A stretch of DNA of 56,190 nt from Imhoffiella purpurea (GCF_000585215.1 NZ_AONC01000076.1:1-56190); one strand, 5' to 3'. Positions 15,855 to 26,145 are shown, counted from the stretch's first letter. Numbers and translations are program-made. Notes: a model not told the origin generated them from the letters alone.

Positions 15855-17159
15855 ATGAAGGATAGCGATTGGGTCGGCTTCTTCGCCGATCCGCAGGCTT
15901 TGGAGTCGGATGCCTATATCAGGCTCGAATACTATCTGGAATGTGCTGGCGATCCCGAGATGGCGGCGGCGCATTTCTGTGCCGAGCAGTCGACGGCGCA
16001 ATGGCGCCGCGTCGGCACGGACGAGGACCTTCGGCCGCGTTTCGGCGCCCGTGTCCTGGGGCTCGAGCTGCTCGAGACCCGCGCCGAATTCAGCTATGGC
16101 ATCGGCAACCCCAAGGGCGAGCCGGTGCATGCCTGTCGGGTCACCATTGCCCATCCGCATGGCAACTTCGGTCCGCGTATCCCGAATCTGTTGAGCGCCG
16201 TCTGCGGCGAGGGGACCTTCTTCTCGCCGGGCGCCCCCGTGGTCAAGCTGCTGGACATCCATTTCCCGGATGCCTACCTGACCCATTTCGAGGGGCCGAA
16301 GTTCGGTGTCGACGGTATTCGCGACATCCTCCATGCCTACGATCGTCCGATCTTCTTCGGTGTCATCAAGCCGAACATCGGTCTTCCGGCCGAGGCATTC
16401 AGCGATCTCGGTTATCAGAGCTGGCTCGGCGGCCTGGACATCGCCAAGGACGACGAAATGCTGGGCGACACCGACTGGTGTCCGCTCGCTGAGCGCTCGC
16501 GTCTGCTCGGCGAGGCGCGTCGGCGCGCCGAGGCCGAGACCGGGACGCCCAAGATCTATCTCGCCAACATCACAGACGAGGTGGACCGGCTCATCGAGCT
16601 GCACGATCTCGCGGTCGAGAACGGCGCCAACGCGCTCCTGATCAACGCCATGCCGGTTGGTCTGAGCGCGGTGAGAATGCTGAGCCGGCATGCACGTGTG
16701 CCCTTGATCGCGCACTTCCCCTTCATTGCGCCCTTCAGCCGTATGGGGAACTTCGGCATCCATTCGCGGGTCTTCTCGAAGCTGCAGCGGCTGGCCGGGT
16801 TCGACTCGGTCATCATGCCGGGCTTCGGCGACCGGATGCATACCTCCGACGAGGAGGTGCTCGCCAATGTCGATGCCTGCCTCGCGCCTATGGGATCGCT
16901 CAAGCGCAGTCTGCCGGTACCGGGCGGCAGCGACTGGGCGGGGACCCTGAAGACGCTCCACGACAAGGTCGGCACGGTCGATTTCGGTTTCGTCCCCGGC
17001 CGCGGCGTCTTCGGCCATCCCATGGGGCCCAAGGGTGGTGCCATGAGCATTCGACAGGCATGGGATGCCATCTCGGAGGGCGTGGCGCTCGATGAGCATG
17101 CGAAGTCGCATACCGAGCTGGAGGCCGCAATCACTGCATTTGGGGGTCGCCGCAAGTGA
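15855..17159 (+). CDS. Form IV RuBisCO-like protein (RLP), IV-Photo type
   Basis: The 434-residue RuBisCO superfamily protein cannot be a functional carboxylase. GVIKPNIGL retains the residue equivalent to RuBisCO Lys175 (K172 here), but the following Lys177 equivalent is Asn. GLDIAKDDE keeps the carbamylated lysine and metal acids (K198, D200, E201). The loop-6 lysine region reads [15 protein letters not shown] with no lysine. These features fit RLPs of phototrophic bacteria (IV-Photo). Their substrate is not established; links to sulfur metabolism or oxidative stress are reported for green sulfur bacteria. ATG 15855 is close behind yjbQ. Placement directly after puf suggests phototrophic regulation. 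Confidence 0.88.
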   Translation: MKDSDWVGFFADPQALESDAYIRLEYYLECAGDPEMAAAHFCAEQSTAQWRRVGTDEDLRPRFGARVLGLELLETRAEFSYGIGNPKGEPVHACRVTIAHPHGNFGPRIPNLLSAVCGEGTFFSPGAPVVKLLDIHFPDAYLTHFEGPKFGVDGIRDILHAYDRPIFFGVIKPNIGLPAEAFSDLGYQSWLGGLDIAKDDEMLGDTDWCPLAERSRLLGEARRRAEAETGTPKIYLANITDEVDRLIELHDLAVENGANALLINAMPVGLSAVRMLSRHARVPLIAHFPFIAPFSRMGNFGIHSRVFSKLQRLAGFDSVIMPGFGDRMHTSDEEVLANVDACLAPMGSLKRSLPVPGGSDWAGTLKTLHDKVGTVDFGFVPGRGVFGHPMGPKGGAMSIRQAWDAISEGVALDEHAKSHTELEAAITAFGGRRK

Positions 17160-17203
17160 TGGCGGCCGATGGATTCCACCGGACAAGCATTTGGGGGTAA
17201 CCG

Positions 17204-17776
17204 TTGAGCGCCAGAATCGTTCCACCTTTGGCGGCAGATGAGCTTGAGCGTCTCAGTCAGCGCGAATCCCTGGAACAGCTGATCCTGGTCGACGAGCAGG
17301 ACCGTCCATTGGGGGCGGCCGGCAAGTTCGAGGCACATCGCGAGGGTCAGTTGCATCGCGCCTTCTCGGTCCTGGTGTTCGACGCCGAAGATCGTCTCCT
17401 GCTGCAGCGGCGCGCCGACTGCAAGTATCATTTCGCGACCCACTGGTCCAACACTTGTTGCGGACATCCGCGGCCTGGCGAGTCGGACATCGTGGCCGCC
17501 GGCCGGCGTCTGAAGGAGGAATTCGGTTTCCGGGTGCCCCTCACCGAGCACGAGCAGATGCTCTATCGCGCCGAGGATCGATCCTCCGGCCTGATCGAGC
17601 ACGAATATCTCCACATCTTCTACGGCGTCTATGCGGGCGATCCGAGACCTGAACCTTCGGAGATCGGTGCCTGGCGCTGGATGTCCATCCCAGCGATACA
17701 GCGCGCGCTCAGAATGCATCCGAACTGGTTCACGCCCTGGTTCCATCTCCTGATCGGGCGCTTGTTCCCCGCCTGA
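17204..17776 (+). CDS. idi: Isopentenyl-diphosphate delta-isomerase type 1 (Idi)
   Basis: The 190-residue Nudix-fold enzyme interconverts IPP and DMAPP, supplying substrate for crtE. The signatures are [11 protein letters not shown], the metal and cysteine site [10 protein letters not shown] (catalytic Cys in NTCCGHP), the Nudix-like [11 protein letters not shown] and the catalytic glutamate segment [10 protein letters not shown]. The start is TTG 17204: an in-frame stop lies two codons upstream and GGGGGT (17193-17198) is suitably spaced. idi near photosynthesis clusters is known in Rhodobacter, so the context fits. It probably shares a transcript with yjbQ and the RLP gene. Confidence 0.9.
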   Translation: MSARIVPPLAADELERLSQRESLEQLILVDEQDRPLGAAGKFEAHREGQLHRAFSVLVFDAEDRLLLQRRADCKYHFATHWSNTCCGHPRPGESDIVAAGRRLKEEFGFRVPLTEHEQMLYRAEDRSSGLIEHEYLHIFYGVYAGDPRPEPSEIGAWRWMSIPAIQRALRMHPNWFTPWFHLLIGRLFPA

Positions 17777-17879
17777 TCCCGGTCGGATCGGCGTTCGACC
17801 GATCCCGGCCATTCCTGCTATTCCGAACGGGTTCGGCCATCCCTATCTGTCCCGTATCTCCACCGTATTCAGGAATCCC

Positions 17880-18854
17880 ATGTCCGATCGCACGAACCTG
17901 ATTCCACCATCGCGCACGACCCCGGAAACGCATCAGCGCGGTAAGGACAAGCTGTCCCGCATTCCGGTCAAGGTTGCGCCGACCCTCGAGCCGTTGCGCA
18001 AGCCGAGCTGGATTCGCGCCAAGGCGCCGGTCGGGCCGGGTGTGGCGCGTATCAAGCGTTTGCTGCGCGAGGCCAAGCTCTCGACCGTCTGCGAGGAGGC
18101 CATGTGCCCGAATCTCGGCGAGTGTTTCAACCATGGGACCGCGACCTTCATGATCCTGGGCGACGTCTGTACGCGCCGCTGTCCATTCTGCGACGTGGCC
18201 CATGGCCGTCCGAGCCCGGTGGATGCGCAGGAACCGGAGCATCTGGCCCAGTCGGTCGCGGCGATGGGGCTCAGATACGTGGTCATCACCTCGGTCGACC
18301 GCGACGATCTGCGCGACGGCGGGGCCGGCCATTTCGCCGCCTGTCTGCGCGCCGTGCGTGCCGGAAATCCGGAGACGCGTCTTGAGGTACTGGTGCCCGA
18401 TTTTCGCGGTCGCGAGGCGTTGGCCCTGGACTGCTTCGTCGGCGATGGACTGCCCGATGTCTTCAACCACAACCTGGAGACAGTGCCGAGACTCTATCGC
18501 CAGGCGCGGCCAGGCGCGGACTACCTTGGATCGCTGGGGCTGCTCCGCGACTTCAAGGCGCGCCATCCGGGGATTCCGACCAAATCCGGGATCATGCTGG
18601 GTCTGGGCGAGGAACGCGACGAGGTTCTGGAGGTGATGCGGGACCTGCGCGATCACGGCTGCGAGATGCTGACGCTCGGACAATATCTTCAGCCCTCGCG
18701 CGATCACTTGCCTGTTGTGCGTTATTGGAAGCCAGAGGAATTCGATGCCTTGCGTATCGAGGGCGAGCGCATGGGCTTCGCCAACGTCGCCAGCGGCGCC
18801 ATGGTGCGCTCCTCCTACCACGCCGACCGGCAGGCGAGCGAAATCGTCGATTGA
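17880..18854 (+). CDS. lipA: Lipoyl synthase LipA
   Basis: The 324-residue radical SAM enzyme inserts two sulfurs into protein-bound octanoyl groups. The auxiliary 4Fe-4S cluster motif is C71-C76-C82 ([12 protein letters not shown]) and the radical SAM motif is C97-C101-C104 (CTRRCPFC). The conserved end [13 protein letters not shown] (RSSYxAD) is present. ATG 17880 follows CAGGA. lipB is not adjacent. The 103-bp gap after idi contains GGATCGG/CCGATCC (17785-17791, 17799-17805), a possible hairpin. lipA converges on the minus-strand hydrolase gene across a heptad repeat tract. Confidence 0.95.
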   Translation: MSDRTNLIPPSRTTPETHQRGKDKLSRIPVKVAPTLEPLRKPSWIRAKAPVGPGVARIKRLLREAKLSTVCEEAMCPNLGECFNHGTATFMILGDVCTRRCPFCDVAHGRPSPVDAQEPEHLAQSVAAMGLRYVVITSVDRDDLRDGGAGHFAACLRAVRAGNPETRLEVLVPDFRGREALALDCFVGDGLPDVFNHNLETVPRLYRQARPGADYLGSLGLLRDFKARHPGIPTKSGIMLGLGEERDEVLEVMRDLRDHGCEMLTLGQYLQPSRDHLPVVRYWKPEEFDALRIEGERMGFANVASGAMVRSSYHADRQASEIVD

Positions 18855-18865
18855 GGAGAAGCGGT

Positions 18866-18964
18866 CAGCTTCCAGCCACCAGCCTCCAGTTTGTCTGGCG
18901 CTCGATTAGCATGTGCTGGCGGCTGGCGGCTGGCGGCTGGCGGCTGGCGGCTGGCGGCTGGCGG
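18866..18964. repeat. CTGGCGG heptad tandem repeat with a dispersed flanking motif
   Basis: Seven exact tandem copies of CTGGCGG run from 18916 to 18964, ending at the stop of the minus-strand gene. Just upstream, 18866-18883 (CAGCTTCCAGCCACCAGC) is the exact reverse complement of 42190-42207 near trxC. The element fills the gap between convergent lipA and the hydrolase. It may be a member of a dispersed heptad-repeat family. Confidence 0.8.
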
Positions 18965-18966
18965 CT

Positions 18967-20001
18967 CTAATCCGGCTTGGGCAGGTGGTCCGAATAGCGT
19001 TCCATCAGGTAGCAGAGACAATCCTGGCGGATCACCGTCTCGTCCAGTGTGAGCATGGACGGCATCATGGGGCGGCTCAGACGGATTTCGCCGTCTTCCA
19101 GGCGGAAATAGCGTTTTCCGACCTCCTGTCCGTTCGCGTCCAGGACCTCGAATTCGAGCCGCTTGCCGTCGAGCAGTCTGGCGAAGGGCGTTCCGCGCGG
19201 TAGCTCGCTGAAATTGAAGCGTTCGAGTTCCGGGCTCAGCAGCAGATCGGCATCCTCCTCCGAGAATCCGAACCTCACCGATTCCGGTATCTTGACCTGG
19301 GCCACGGTGTGGAAGAGGTCGACATCCTGCGGTTTGACAGGGTGTTCGGGCAGTTCTGTCAGATGCAGCGCGGCGTCGACGAAGCGCAGGGCATGCTCGA
19401 TTCCCTGCCGATCGCCGACCTTGCCGCATTCGACCGTCACCGCTGGACAGAGCTCGGCCATGGCCATGGATTGAACCCCGCTGGGGCGGGTGAAATAGAC
19501 CAGGGTACGGCTGAAGAGCATTGCCAGGTGCAGAAAGGGATTCTGGAGCCGGTTGACGCAGGCGTAATGAGGATTGATGCCGGTGTTGTTGTGCAGGTCC
19601 AGACTGGCGAAGACGCCGCGCCGACGCATGGTTTCCACGACCCGGACCATCAATTGCCGCTCGATGCAGGGTTGGACATCGGTGCCTGGCCAGACTCGGT
19701 TGTAGTCCGGCTGACCGGGAAGGTGACGCACCCCGTAGGCCGCTGCCGTGACGTTGCCGATGAAGAGACTGAGCGAACGGGGCAGGCGAAGCTCGCCGAA
19801 TCGTGCCAGCCGTTCGCTCAGCATCTCGCGCATGGCCTCCCAGCCGACCGTCTCGTTGCCGTGCATGAGCACGGAGACGAAGAGAGCCGGCTCTCGAATG
19901 CCGCTGAGATGGATCAGGGTCGGGGTGCCCAGACGCTCGGCCAGTTGGCGGCTGTCGCAGTCCAGGAGTCCATCGGGAAGCTGGTCGTATTCTTGAAGCA
20001 T
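18967..20001 (-). CDS. Succinylglutamate desuccinylase/aspartoacylase family zinc amidohydrolase
   Basis: The 344-residue M14-like protein has the AstE/AspA zinc signature: SVLMHGNETVGWEAM (H and E metal ligands), then SLDLHNNTGINPHYAC with the third histidine, and a later VECGKVGDRQ with a probable catalytic glutamate. Members hydrolyse N-acyl amino acids or related amides. The true substrate cannot be read from sequence. ATG 20001 is preferred to in-frame starts further upstream, which would overlap the preceding deacetylase gene. The order GCS2 ligase, polysaccharide deacetylase, AstE/AspA on one strand suggests an operon. Confidence 0.8.
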   Translation of the reverse strand: MLQEYDQLPDGLLDCDSRQLAERLGTPTLIHLSGIREPALFVSVLMHGNETVGWEAMREMLSERLARFGELRLPRSLSLFIGNVTAAAYGVRHLPGQPDYNRVWPGTDVQPCIERQLMVRVVETMRRRGVFASLDLHNNTGINPHYACVNRLQNPFLHLAMLFSRTLVYFTRPSGVQSMAMAELCPAVTVECGKVGDRQGIEHALRFVDAALHLTELPEHPVKPQDVDLFHTVAQVKIPESVRFGFSEEDADLLLSPELERFNFSELPRGTPFARLLDGKRLEFEVLDANGQEVGKRYFRLEDGEIRLSRPMMPSMLTLDETVIRQDCLCYLMERYSDHLPKPD

Positions 20002-20011
20002 CGCTGTTCGT

Positions 20012-20995
20012 TCAACCCGTTCGTGCGCGTTTTTCCTCGCCCTTTCCGCTCTTTCCCGCCCTGGCCTGGAAGGCGGGCGGCCAGCGGCGATGCCGGTCGG
20101 CCGTCCTCGTGCCCTGAGGCAGGCGTCTGATCGGCTGGCGTTCATCCACCTCGATAGGGCGCGATCCGTCGCCGTCGTGGATCTCCTGGATCGTCACCAG
20201 CTCGAACCCTTTGGATTCGAGCGCCTTGACCAGAGTGCCGGTCGCGTCGATGCCCAGCGGCCGCCTGCCGCCCGGGCGTTCGGGGGCGTCGTGCAGCAGC
20301 AGGATATCCCCGTTTCTGGCGCGCTCGGCGATCTCCTGGGCGAAGGTGTCCGCCGGGCCCGACCGAATGGTGTCATACGAGCGTAGGCTCCAGCCGACCG
20401 GCGTGATCCCGGATCGACGCAGGACCCTCATCAGCGGTGGCGTCATGAGTCCGTAGGGCGGGCGGAAGAAGCGCCGCTCCCGGATGCCGGTCCGGCTCAG
20501 AACCTTCGATGCCTGCAGTACCAGTCTTCGCGCTCGTCCAGGCGAGATCACGAGCCACCAGGAATGCCGGAAGCCATGGCTGCAGACCTGATGCCCGGCC
20601 TCGTGCATGGCTGCGATCAGCTCCGGGTGGGCCCTGGCCTTTTCGGCGATGACGAAGAAGGTGGCCCGTTTGTCGCCCAGCGCCTCCAGAACCCGAGGTG
20701 TCGTCGATGGATCCGGTCCATCGTCGTAGGTGAGGGCGATGCGTGGGGATATTCCAGGTCTGGGGCCGCACAGTACCGGTCCGAACGTCTGCAGCCTGGG
20801 CAGGAAGACGCCGAGGGCGAAGAGTCCTGACAGTGCCAGCCCGAGCATCAGCTCCGGCCAGCCCGGACGGCGTCCGACCAGCAGGTCCAGATAGGGGACG
20901 ACGGCGAACGATACGGCAAGCGGATTCAGCCAGCCCGCCCACCAGGGGCGGCGCCAGGCGGATGATGTCGAGGGATGTTCGAGACGCGATTCCAC
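20012..20995 (-). CDS. Polysaccharide deacetylase family protein (NodB domain) with N-terminal membrane helices
   Basis: The 327-residue protein has two hydrophobic segments in residues 20-66 and then a NodB homology domain: TYDDGPDP (89-96, catalytic Asp and metal Asp), SHGFRH (139-144, two metal histidines), RFFRPPYG and DILLLHDAPE. The family removes N- or O-acetyl groups from polysaccharides, usually at the cell surface. The C-terminal 35 residues are basic and low in complexity. The start is a GTG at 20993-20995. It lies 10 bp before the AstE/AspA-like gene and is probably co-transcribed with it. Confidence 0.82.
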   Translation of the reverse strand: MESRLEHPSTSSAWRRPWWAGWLNPLAVSFAVVPYLDLLVGRRPGWPELMLGLALSGLFALGVFLPRLQTFGPVLCGPRPGISPRIALTYDDGPDPSTTPRVLEALGDKRATFFVIAEKARAHPELIAAMHEAGHQVCSHGFRHSWWLVISPGRARRLVLQASKVLSRTGIRERRFFRPPYGLMTPPLMRVLRRSGITPVGWSLRSYDTIRSGPADTFAQEIAERARNGDILLLHDAPERPGGRRPLGIDATGTLVKALESKGFELVTIQEIHDGDGSRPIEVDERQPIRRLPQGTRTADRHRRWPPAFQARAGKSGKGEEKRARTG

Positions 20996-21050
20996 CCTGG
21001 CAGTCTACTCGGCACGGGCGTGGACGGGGTAGTCCGGGGTGCTCCACCGA

Positions 21051-22475
21051 TCAATCCTCCAAATTCCATTCATGAACGGGCCGTCCGCCGCTCTGGCGAT
21101 CCAGATAGGCCCCGATCAGTTCCGCCATATCGGGTCCGTGTCGCTGTACCCAGGCACATTGCCAAGCGGCGCCGGTCTGGCGCGTCTCGAGCCGCCGCTC
21201 GACGATCCCGATCCAGTGCGCGATCTCCGCCGCATCGATTCCCTGCTCGGCCAGACCGGTTCGGGCGCGCGGGATGAGATCCTCGGCAAGAATGCGCTCG
21301 ACCGGGAGGTCCACGCTTCCGAACCAGGGGATGGAGGCATCCAGCCCCTCGCGGGCGCAGTCGTAGAAGCCCTTTTGGGCGTGCAGGAACATGAGCCGGG
21401 ATTCGGGGGGCGGATCCTCCCGGATCAAGGTGCCGATCGCGCCGATATAGAGGGCCATATTGGCGATGACGTCCGGGATCGAAGGGCCCGAGGGCATGAC
21501 GCGGTGCTCGATCCGGAGATGGGGTCTGCCGGCGTCGTCGAAGCCGATCAGCGGCCGGTTCCAGCGCCAGATGGTTCCATTGTGCAGGCGCAGATGGGTC
21601 AGGCGCTCGGTCGGTTCGTCCATGAGCTGGGGCAGCAGCACCGGGTAGCGGTCGATGTTCGACTGGAAGGTCTCCAGGATGGAGCTTCGGGCATAGCGGA
21701 AGCCGAAATTGACCCGCTCCTGAAGGACCGCGCCGCCGACCGAGACGGCCTGCTCGAAGAGTGGAATGCGGGTCTCCTGCCAGAGTTCGCGTCCGAACAG
21801 GAAGGGCGAGTTGGCCGCGATGGCGACCATGGGACCGCTCAGGATCTTGGCGGCGTTGTAGGCCCGCGCGGCCTCGGACGGGGCGACCTTGAGATGGACC
21901 TGGAAGGAGGTCGCCGCCGCCTCCAGCATGACGTCGTCCCATTCCAGGTCGAGCCGGTCGCGGCCCTCGATCAGGAGTCGCAGCGGGCGTCCGTGTCTCA
22001 GGGCGAAGACCTGCTCGTTGAGCGCGCGGTAGCGCTCGCGCGGGGTCATGAATTCGAGCCGCAGATGCTCCGGTCGGAGGGTCGGCAGAATGCCGATCAT
22101 GGCCACTCGGGCGTCCGAGTCCTGCGCCGCACGATTGGCGCGCTCGAGCGTGGCCGAAAGCTCCTCGGCGAGTCTGGAGAAGGCGTCCGATTCGAGCGCC
22201 ATCGGCGTGCCGTTGAACTCGATATTGAAGGTGGCGAGCTCGGGGACGATCAGCGGATCCGCGAGCGATTCCAGCATCTCCTCCACCTTGGGCGATGGAC
22301 CCCGGTCGGAACCGGTCAGCCAGGCCTCGGCCTCGAAGCCGATCGTGGTGTCGTCGCACTCGAAGACCGATTCGGCGAACCAGCGTTGCAGCAGACGGGT
22401 TTCCTGACGCAGGCGCGCCGAGAACTCGATGAAATCCCGCTCGGTGAAACTCGATGCGGCGATGTTCTGACCCAT
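21051..22475 (-). CDS. Glutamate-cysteine ligase-like carboxylate-amine ligase (GCS2 family)
   Basis: The 474-residue protein belongs to the GCS2/YbdK-related ligases. TIGFEAEAWLTG (glutamates binding metal-ATP) near residue 45, ELATFNIEFNG near 80, SFQVHLKV near 190, and RIEHRVMPSGPSIPDVIANMALYIGA near 325 are visible. The family joins glutamate to an amine, classically cysteine. Chromatiaceae make glutathione amide, so a thiol role is possible, but the GCS2 family has diverse substrates and no GshB-like gene is adjacent. ATG 22475. It is upstream of the deacetylase gene on the same strand, with a 55-bp gap. Confidence 0.75.
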   Translation of the reverse strand: MGQNIAASSFTERDFIEFSARLRQETRLLQRWFAESVFECDDTTIGFEAEAWLTGSDRGPSPKVEEMLESLADPLIVPELATFNIEFNGTPMALESDAFSRLAEELSATLERANRAAQDSDARVAMIGILPTLRPEHLRLEFMTPRERYRALNEQVFALRHGRPLRLLIEGRDRLDLEWDDVMLEAAATSFQVHLKVAPSEAARAYNAAKILSGPMVAIAANSPFLFGRELWQETRIPLFEQAVSVGGAVLQERVNFGFRYARSSILETFQSNIDRYPVLLPQLMDEPTERLTHLRLHNGTIWRWNRPLIGFDDAGRPHLRIEHRVMPSGPSIPDVIANMALYIGAIGTLIREDPPPESRLMFLHAQKGFYDCAREGLDASIPWFGSVDLPVERILAEDLIPRARTGLAEQGIDAAEIAHWIGIVERRLETRQTGAAWQCAWVQRHGPDMAELIGAYLDRQSGGRPVHEWNLED

Positions 22476-22569
22476 ATCTCAATCCGGAGGCCGGTTGGCG
22501 TCCTTCGAGTATGGTCGAGACTGGGACGAATGGAATCCTCGGCGCCCTTGCGGTTCAGCGATGGGTCGT

Positions 22570-23238
<669 letters not shown>

Positions 23239-25053
23239 TCAGGCCTTGCACTCGCGGAAGATGCGCGCCTCGCAGTTGGCGCAGACCTTCTTGTCGAGCT
23301 TCTGATAGATGCCGCGGATGGCGGCTGTCTTGGCCTGGAAGACGTTGCGCGCGCCCGTCGCGTCGAGACAGCCGCAGCGCTCCAGCGCATCCCACAGCCC
23401 CGGCTTGACCTGGATGAGATACATGCCGCCGCCATCCTTGAAGCGGCGCTGCATCTCGTGGCTCAGGGTCTGGCCGCCCTGCAGGTCGACGAAGTTGATG
23501 CCGTTGGCGAAGATGGCCAGATGCTTCTGATCCGGATGCTCCGCCCGCAGACGGTCGAAGGTCTGTTCGACGTGGGCGACCGAGCCGAAGAAGAGCGAGC
23601 CGTCGATGCGCAGGAAGTGCAGCTGCGGACACTGTTTGACGTCCGGATCGTCCGAGAATGCGTTGTTCGGCAGCCGGGGATCGGGGGCCATGGAAAAGAT
23701 GCGCGGCTTGGAGGTGCGCTCCAGATAGAGCACCAGCGAGAGCAACACGCCGGCGAAGATGGCGAATTCCAGCTCGAGGAAGATGGCCGAGAAGAAGGTG
23801 ACGGCCAGTACGCCGGTCTCGCGTTTGGACGAGTGCAGGATGTGGCCGATCTCCTTGAGGTCGATCAGGCCCCAGGCGACCAGGAAGAGGATGCCGGCCA
23901 TCGCCGCCTTGGGCAGGTAGGCGGCATAGGGGGCCACCAGCAGCACGATCGCCATCAGCATGAAGGCCGCGAAGATGGAGGCCAGCGGGGTGCGGGCGCC
24001 GGCCTCGTAATTGACCCCGCTGCGGTTGAAGGATCCGGTGGCGACATAGCCGGAGAAGAAGGATCCGGCGATATTGGAGAGACCCTGGCCGATGAACTCC
24101 TGGTTGCCGTCGATCCGGTAGCCGCCGCGCGCGCCGAGCGCGCGTCCGATCGAGACCGCCTCGGTGAGGGCGAAGAGGGTGACGGCGAGCGCGGAGGGCG
24201 CGAGCTCGCGGATATTCTCGAAGGTGAGCGAGGGTGCCGACAGGGGCGGCAGGGTCGCGGGCAGGGCGCCGACCGTGGCGATCCCGGTCCGTGCCGCGCC
24301 CAGCCATTCGTTCAGCCCCACGGACAGCAGACTGCCGCCGATCAGGGCGACGATCATGTAGGGAATCTTGGGCAGCCAGCGTTTGCAGGCGATGCCCAGT
24401 CCGAGCGTGGTCGCCGCGACCAGGGTCACGATGGGGTTGATTTCGAGCGAGTGCTTGCCGAACTCGAACAGAATCTCGTGCAGATTGCCGCTGCTGTCCA
24501 TTTCGACGCCGAAGAAATGCTTGATCTGCTTGGCGCCGATCAGGACGGCCGCGCCGGCGGTGAAGCCCACTACCACCGAGTGCGAGATGAAGTTGACCAG
24601 CGCGCCCATACGCGCGAATCCCAGGACCAGCTCCAGCACGCCCACCATGAATGTGAGCGTCAGGGCCAGGGCGACATAGTCCGGCGTACCGGGCACGGCC
24701 ATCGCCGAGAGGGCCGAGAAGAGCACGACCGAGGCCGCCGTCGTCGGCCCCGAGACCAGGTGGCGGGAGGAGCCGAACCAGGCCGCGATGATGGCCGGGA
24801 TCATGCTGGCGTAGAGGCCGTATTCGGGCGGCATGCCGGCGATGGTGGCGAAGGCGACGCCCTGCGGCAGCACCACGATCGCCCCGGTCAGCCCGGCGAG
24901 TAGATCGGCCCGCACCTCGCGCGGGCCGACGCTGGGCAGCCAGGTCTTGTAGGGCGTCGTCCACGACCAGTCCATCGCGCGCGCGGCCTTGGCCGTGGCG
25001 CCGAGCGATTGACGGGCCAACCCGTTCAGATCGAGCGAGCGAAAGCTTTTCAT
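23239..25053 (-). CDS. SulP family anion transporter with STAS domain
   Basis: The 604-residue membrane protein has 10-12 helices in residues 45-440, including PQGVAFATIAGMPPEYGLYAS (the SulP signature) and GNQEFIGQGLSNIAGSFFSGY. A cytoplasmic STAS domain follows (about 460-580, LRIDGSLFFGSVAHVE). Family members carry sulfate, bicarbonate or dicarboxylates. The C-terminus after STAS is cysteine-rich (CGC, then CANCEARIFREC), which is not a usual SulP feature and resembles a metal- or cluster-binding tail. ATG 25053 is chosen; a TTG 12 bases upstream is possible. In a sulfur-oxidising phototroph sulfate transport is plausible but unproven. Confidence 0.87.
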   Translation of the reverse strand: MKSFRSLDLNGLARQSLGATAKAARAMDWSWTTPYKTWLPSVGPREVRADLLAGLTGAIVVLPQGVAFATIAGMPPEYGLYASMIPAIIAAWFGSSRHLVSGPTTAASVVLFSALSAMAVPGTPDYVALALTLTFMVGVLELVLGFARMGALVNFISHSVVVGFTAGAAVLIGAKQIKHFFGVEMDSSGNLHEILFEFGKHSLEINPIVTLVAATTLGLGIACKRWLPKIPYMIVALIGGSLLSVGLNEWLGAARTGIATVGALPATLPPLSAPSLTFENIRELAPSALAVTLFALTEAVSIGRALGARGGYRIDGNQEFIGQGLSNIAGSFFSGYVATGSFNRSGVNYEAGARTPLASIFAAFMLMAIVLLVAPYAAYLPKAAMAGILFLVAWGLIDLKEIGHILHSSKRETGVLAVTFFSAIFLELEFAIFAGVLLSLVLYLERTSKPRIFSMAPDPRLPNNAFSDDPDVKQCPQLHFLRIDGSLFFGSVAHVEQTFDRLRAEHPDQKHLAIFANGINFVDLQGGQTLSHEMQRRFKDGGGMYLIQVKPGLWDALERCGCLDATGARNVFQAKTAAIRGIYQKLDKKVCANCEARIFRECKA

Positions 25054-25065
25054 CAGAGACAGCAA

Positions 25066-25302
25066 TCCTGGTCTTGAGGCCGATGCCGGGCGGTGTTGGC
25101 GGGCGCCTTGGTTGTTATTGTCGGGCCGCCGGCATGCGAGGGTCAGGCTAAATTAATTTTTACTATATTAAGGGACTTTAATGGACCTGAACATAGCGGG
25201 TCCCGAATCGGCGACATCCCGTCTCCTTGTGGGGGGCGTTTTGCCGCTCGTGCACCTCGTGCTAGCCTCCGGGCCAATCGAACGTGCCGGAGGTGGCTCG
25301 AA
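25066..25302. other. Divergent intergenic region with AT-rich island
   Basis: Between sulP (minus) and xthA (plus). Positions 25149-25186 are strikingly AT-rich for this genome (AAATTAATTTTTACTATATT) and include TATATT-like elements that could serve as a -10 on either strand. No clear paired -35 could be assigned and no protein-coding frame is convincing. Confidence 0.35.
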
Positions 25303-26121
25303 TTGTTCAAGATCGTTTCGTTCAACATCAACGGAATCCGCGCCCGCCCGCATCAGATCGAGGCGCTCAAGGCGTCTCACGATCCGGACGTCGTCGGCAT
25401 CCAGGAGAGCAAGGTCGCCGACGAGCAGTTTCCGCTCGATTGGTCCCGGGGGCTCGGGTACGCGACCCATCTCCACGGTCAGAAGGCACACTATGGCGTC
25501 GCCCTGCTCAGCAAGGCCGAGCCCCTGGAGGTGGTGAAGGGGCTTCCGGGCGACCCCGAGGACGCCCAGCGCCGACTCATCTCTGGGCGTTACGCCTTGC
25601 CCGGCGGTGAGGAGATCTGGGTGATCAACGGCTACTTCCCCCAGGGCGAGAGCCGAGCCCATCCGGTCAAGTTTCCGGGCAAGGAGCGGTTCTATGCCGG
25701 TCTGCTCGAGTATCTGAATCGGTCCTTCTCGCCCGACCGGAATCTGGTGCTCATGGGCGACATGAACGTGGCGCCACAGGATATCGACATCGGCATCGGT
25801 GCCGACAACGCCAAACGCTGGCTGCGGACCGGAAAGTGCAGCTTCCTGCCCGAGGAGCGCGAATGGTTCCAGGCGCTCGCCGATTGGGGCCTGTTCGACG
25901 CCTACCGGACGGTCCATCCGCAAGACGACGCCCATTTCAGCTGGTTCGACTATCGCTCGCGCGGGTTCGAGCGCGAGCCCAGGCACGGCCTGCGGATCGA
26001 CCATCTGCTGATCACGGCGCCGTTGCGCGAGCGTCTGCTGGACGCGGGGATCGACTACGAGATCCGCGGGATGGAAAAGCCCTCGGACCACTGTCCGGTC
26101 TGGATCCGGCTCGATTTCTGA
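25303..26121 (+). CDS. xthA: Exodeoxyribonuclease III / AP endonuclease
   Basis: The 272-residue protein of the ExoIII family cleaves abasic DNA and degrades 3' ends. Motifs in order: FNINGIRAR (metal Asn), GIQESKV (catalytic Glu), GDMNVAPQDIDIG, RIDHLLIT and SDHCPVW (catalytic Asp-His). The start is TTG 25303 with a strong GGAGG at 25289-25293, which places the conserved FKIVSFNINGIR at the N-terminus. The frame continues open further upstream, but no homologous sequence lies there. It stands alone, divergent from sulP. Confidence 0.92.
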   Translation: MFKIVSFNINGIRARPHQIEALKASHDPDVVGIQESKVADEQFPLDWSRGLGYATHLHGQKAHYGVALLSKAEPLEVVKGLPGDPEDAQRRLISGRYALPGGEEIWVINGYFPQGESRAHPVKFPGKERFYAGLLEYLNRSFSPDRNLVLMGDMNVAPQDIDIGIGADNAKRWLRTGKCSFLPEEREWFQALADWGLFDAYRTVHPQDDAHFSWFDYRSRGFEREPRHGLRIDHLLITAPLRERLLDAGIDYEIRGMEKPSDHCPVWIRLDF

Positions 26122-26145
26122 CCGCGTGTCTGTGGCGGGAGCCGT

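Noticed and set aside
18916-18964. The CTGGCGG tandem tract considered as a CRISPR array
   Set aside because: Units are 7 bp with no spacers and no cas gene is present.
25181-25537. Plus-strand frame starting at ATG 25181 after AAGGGA
   Set aside because: It runs out of frame into xthA, is Ser/Arg-rich and has no recognisable domain.
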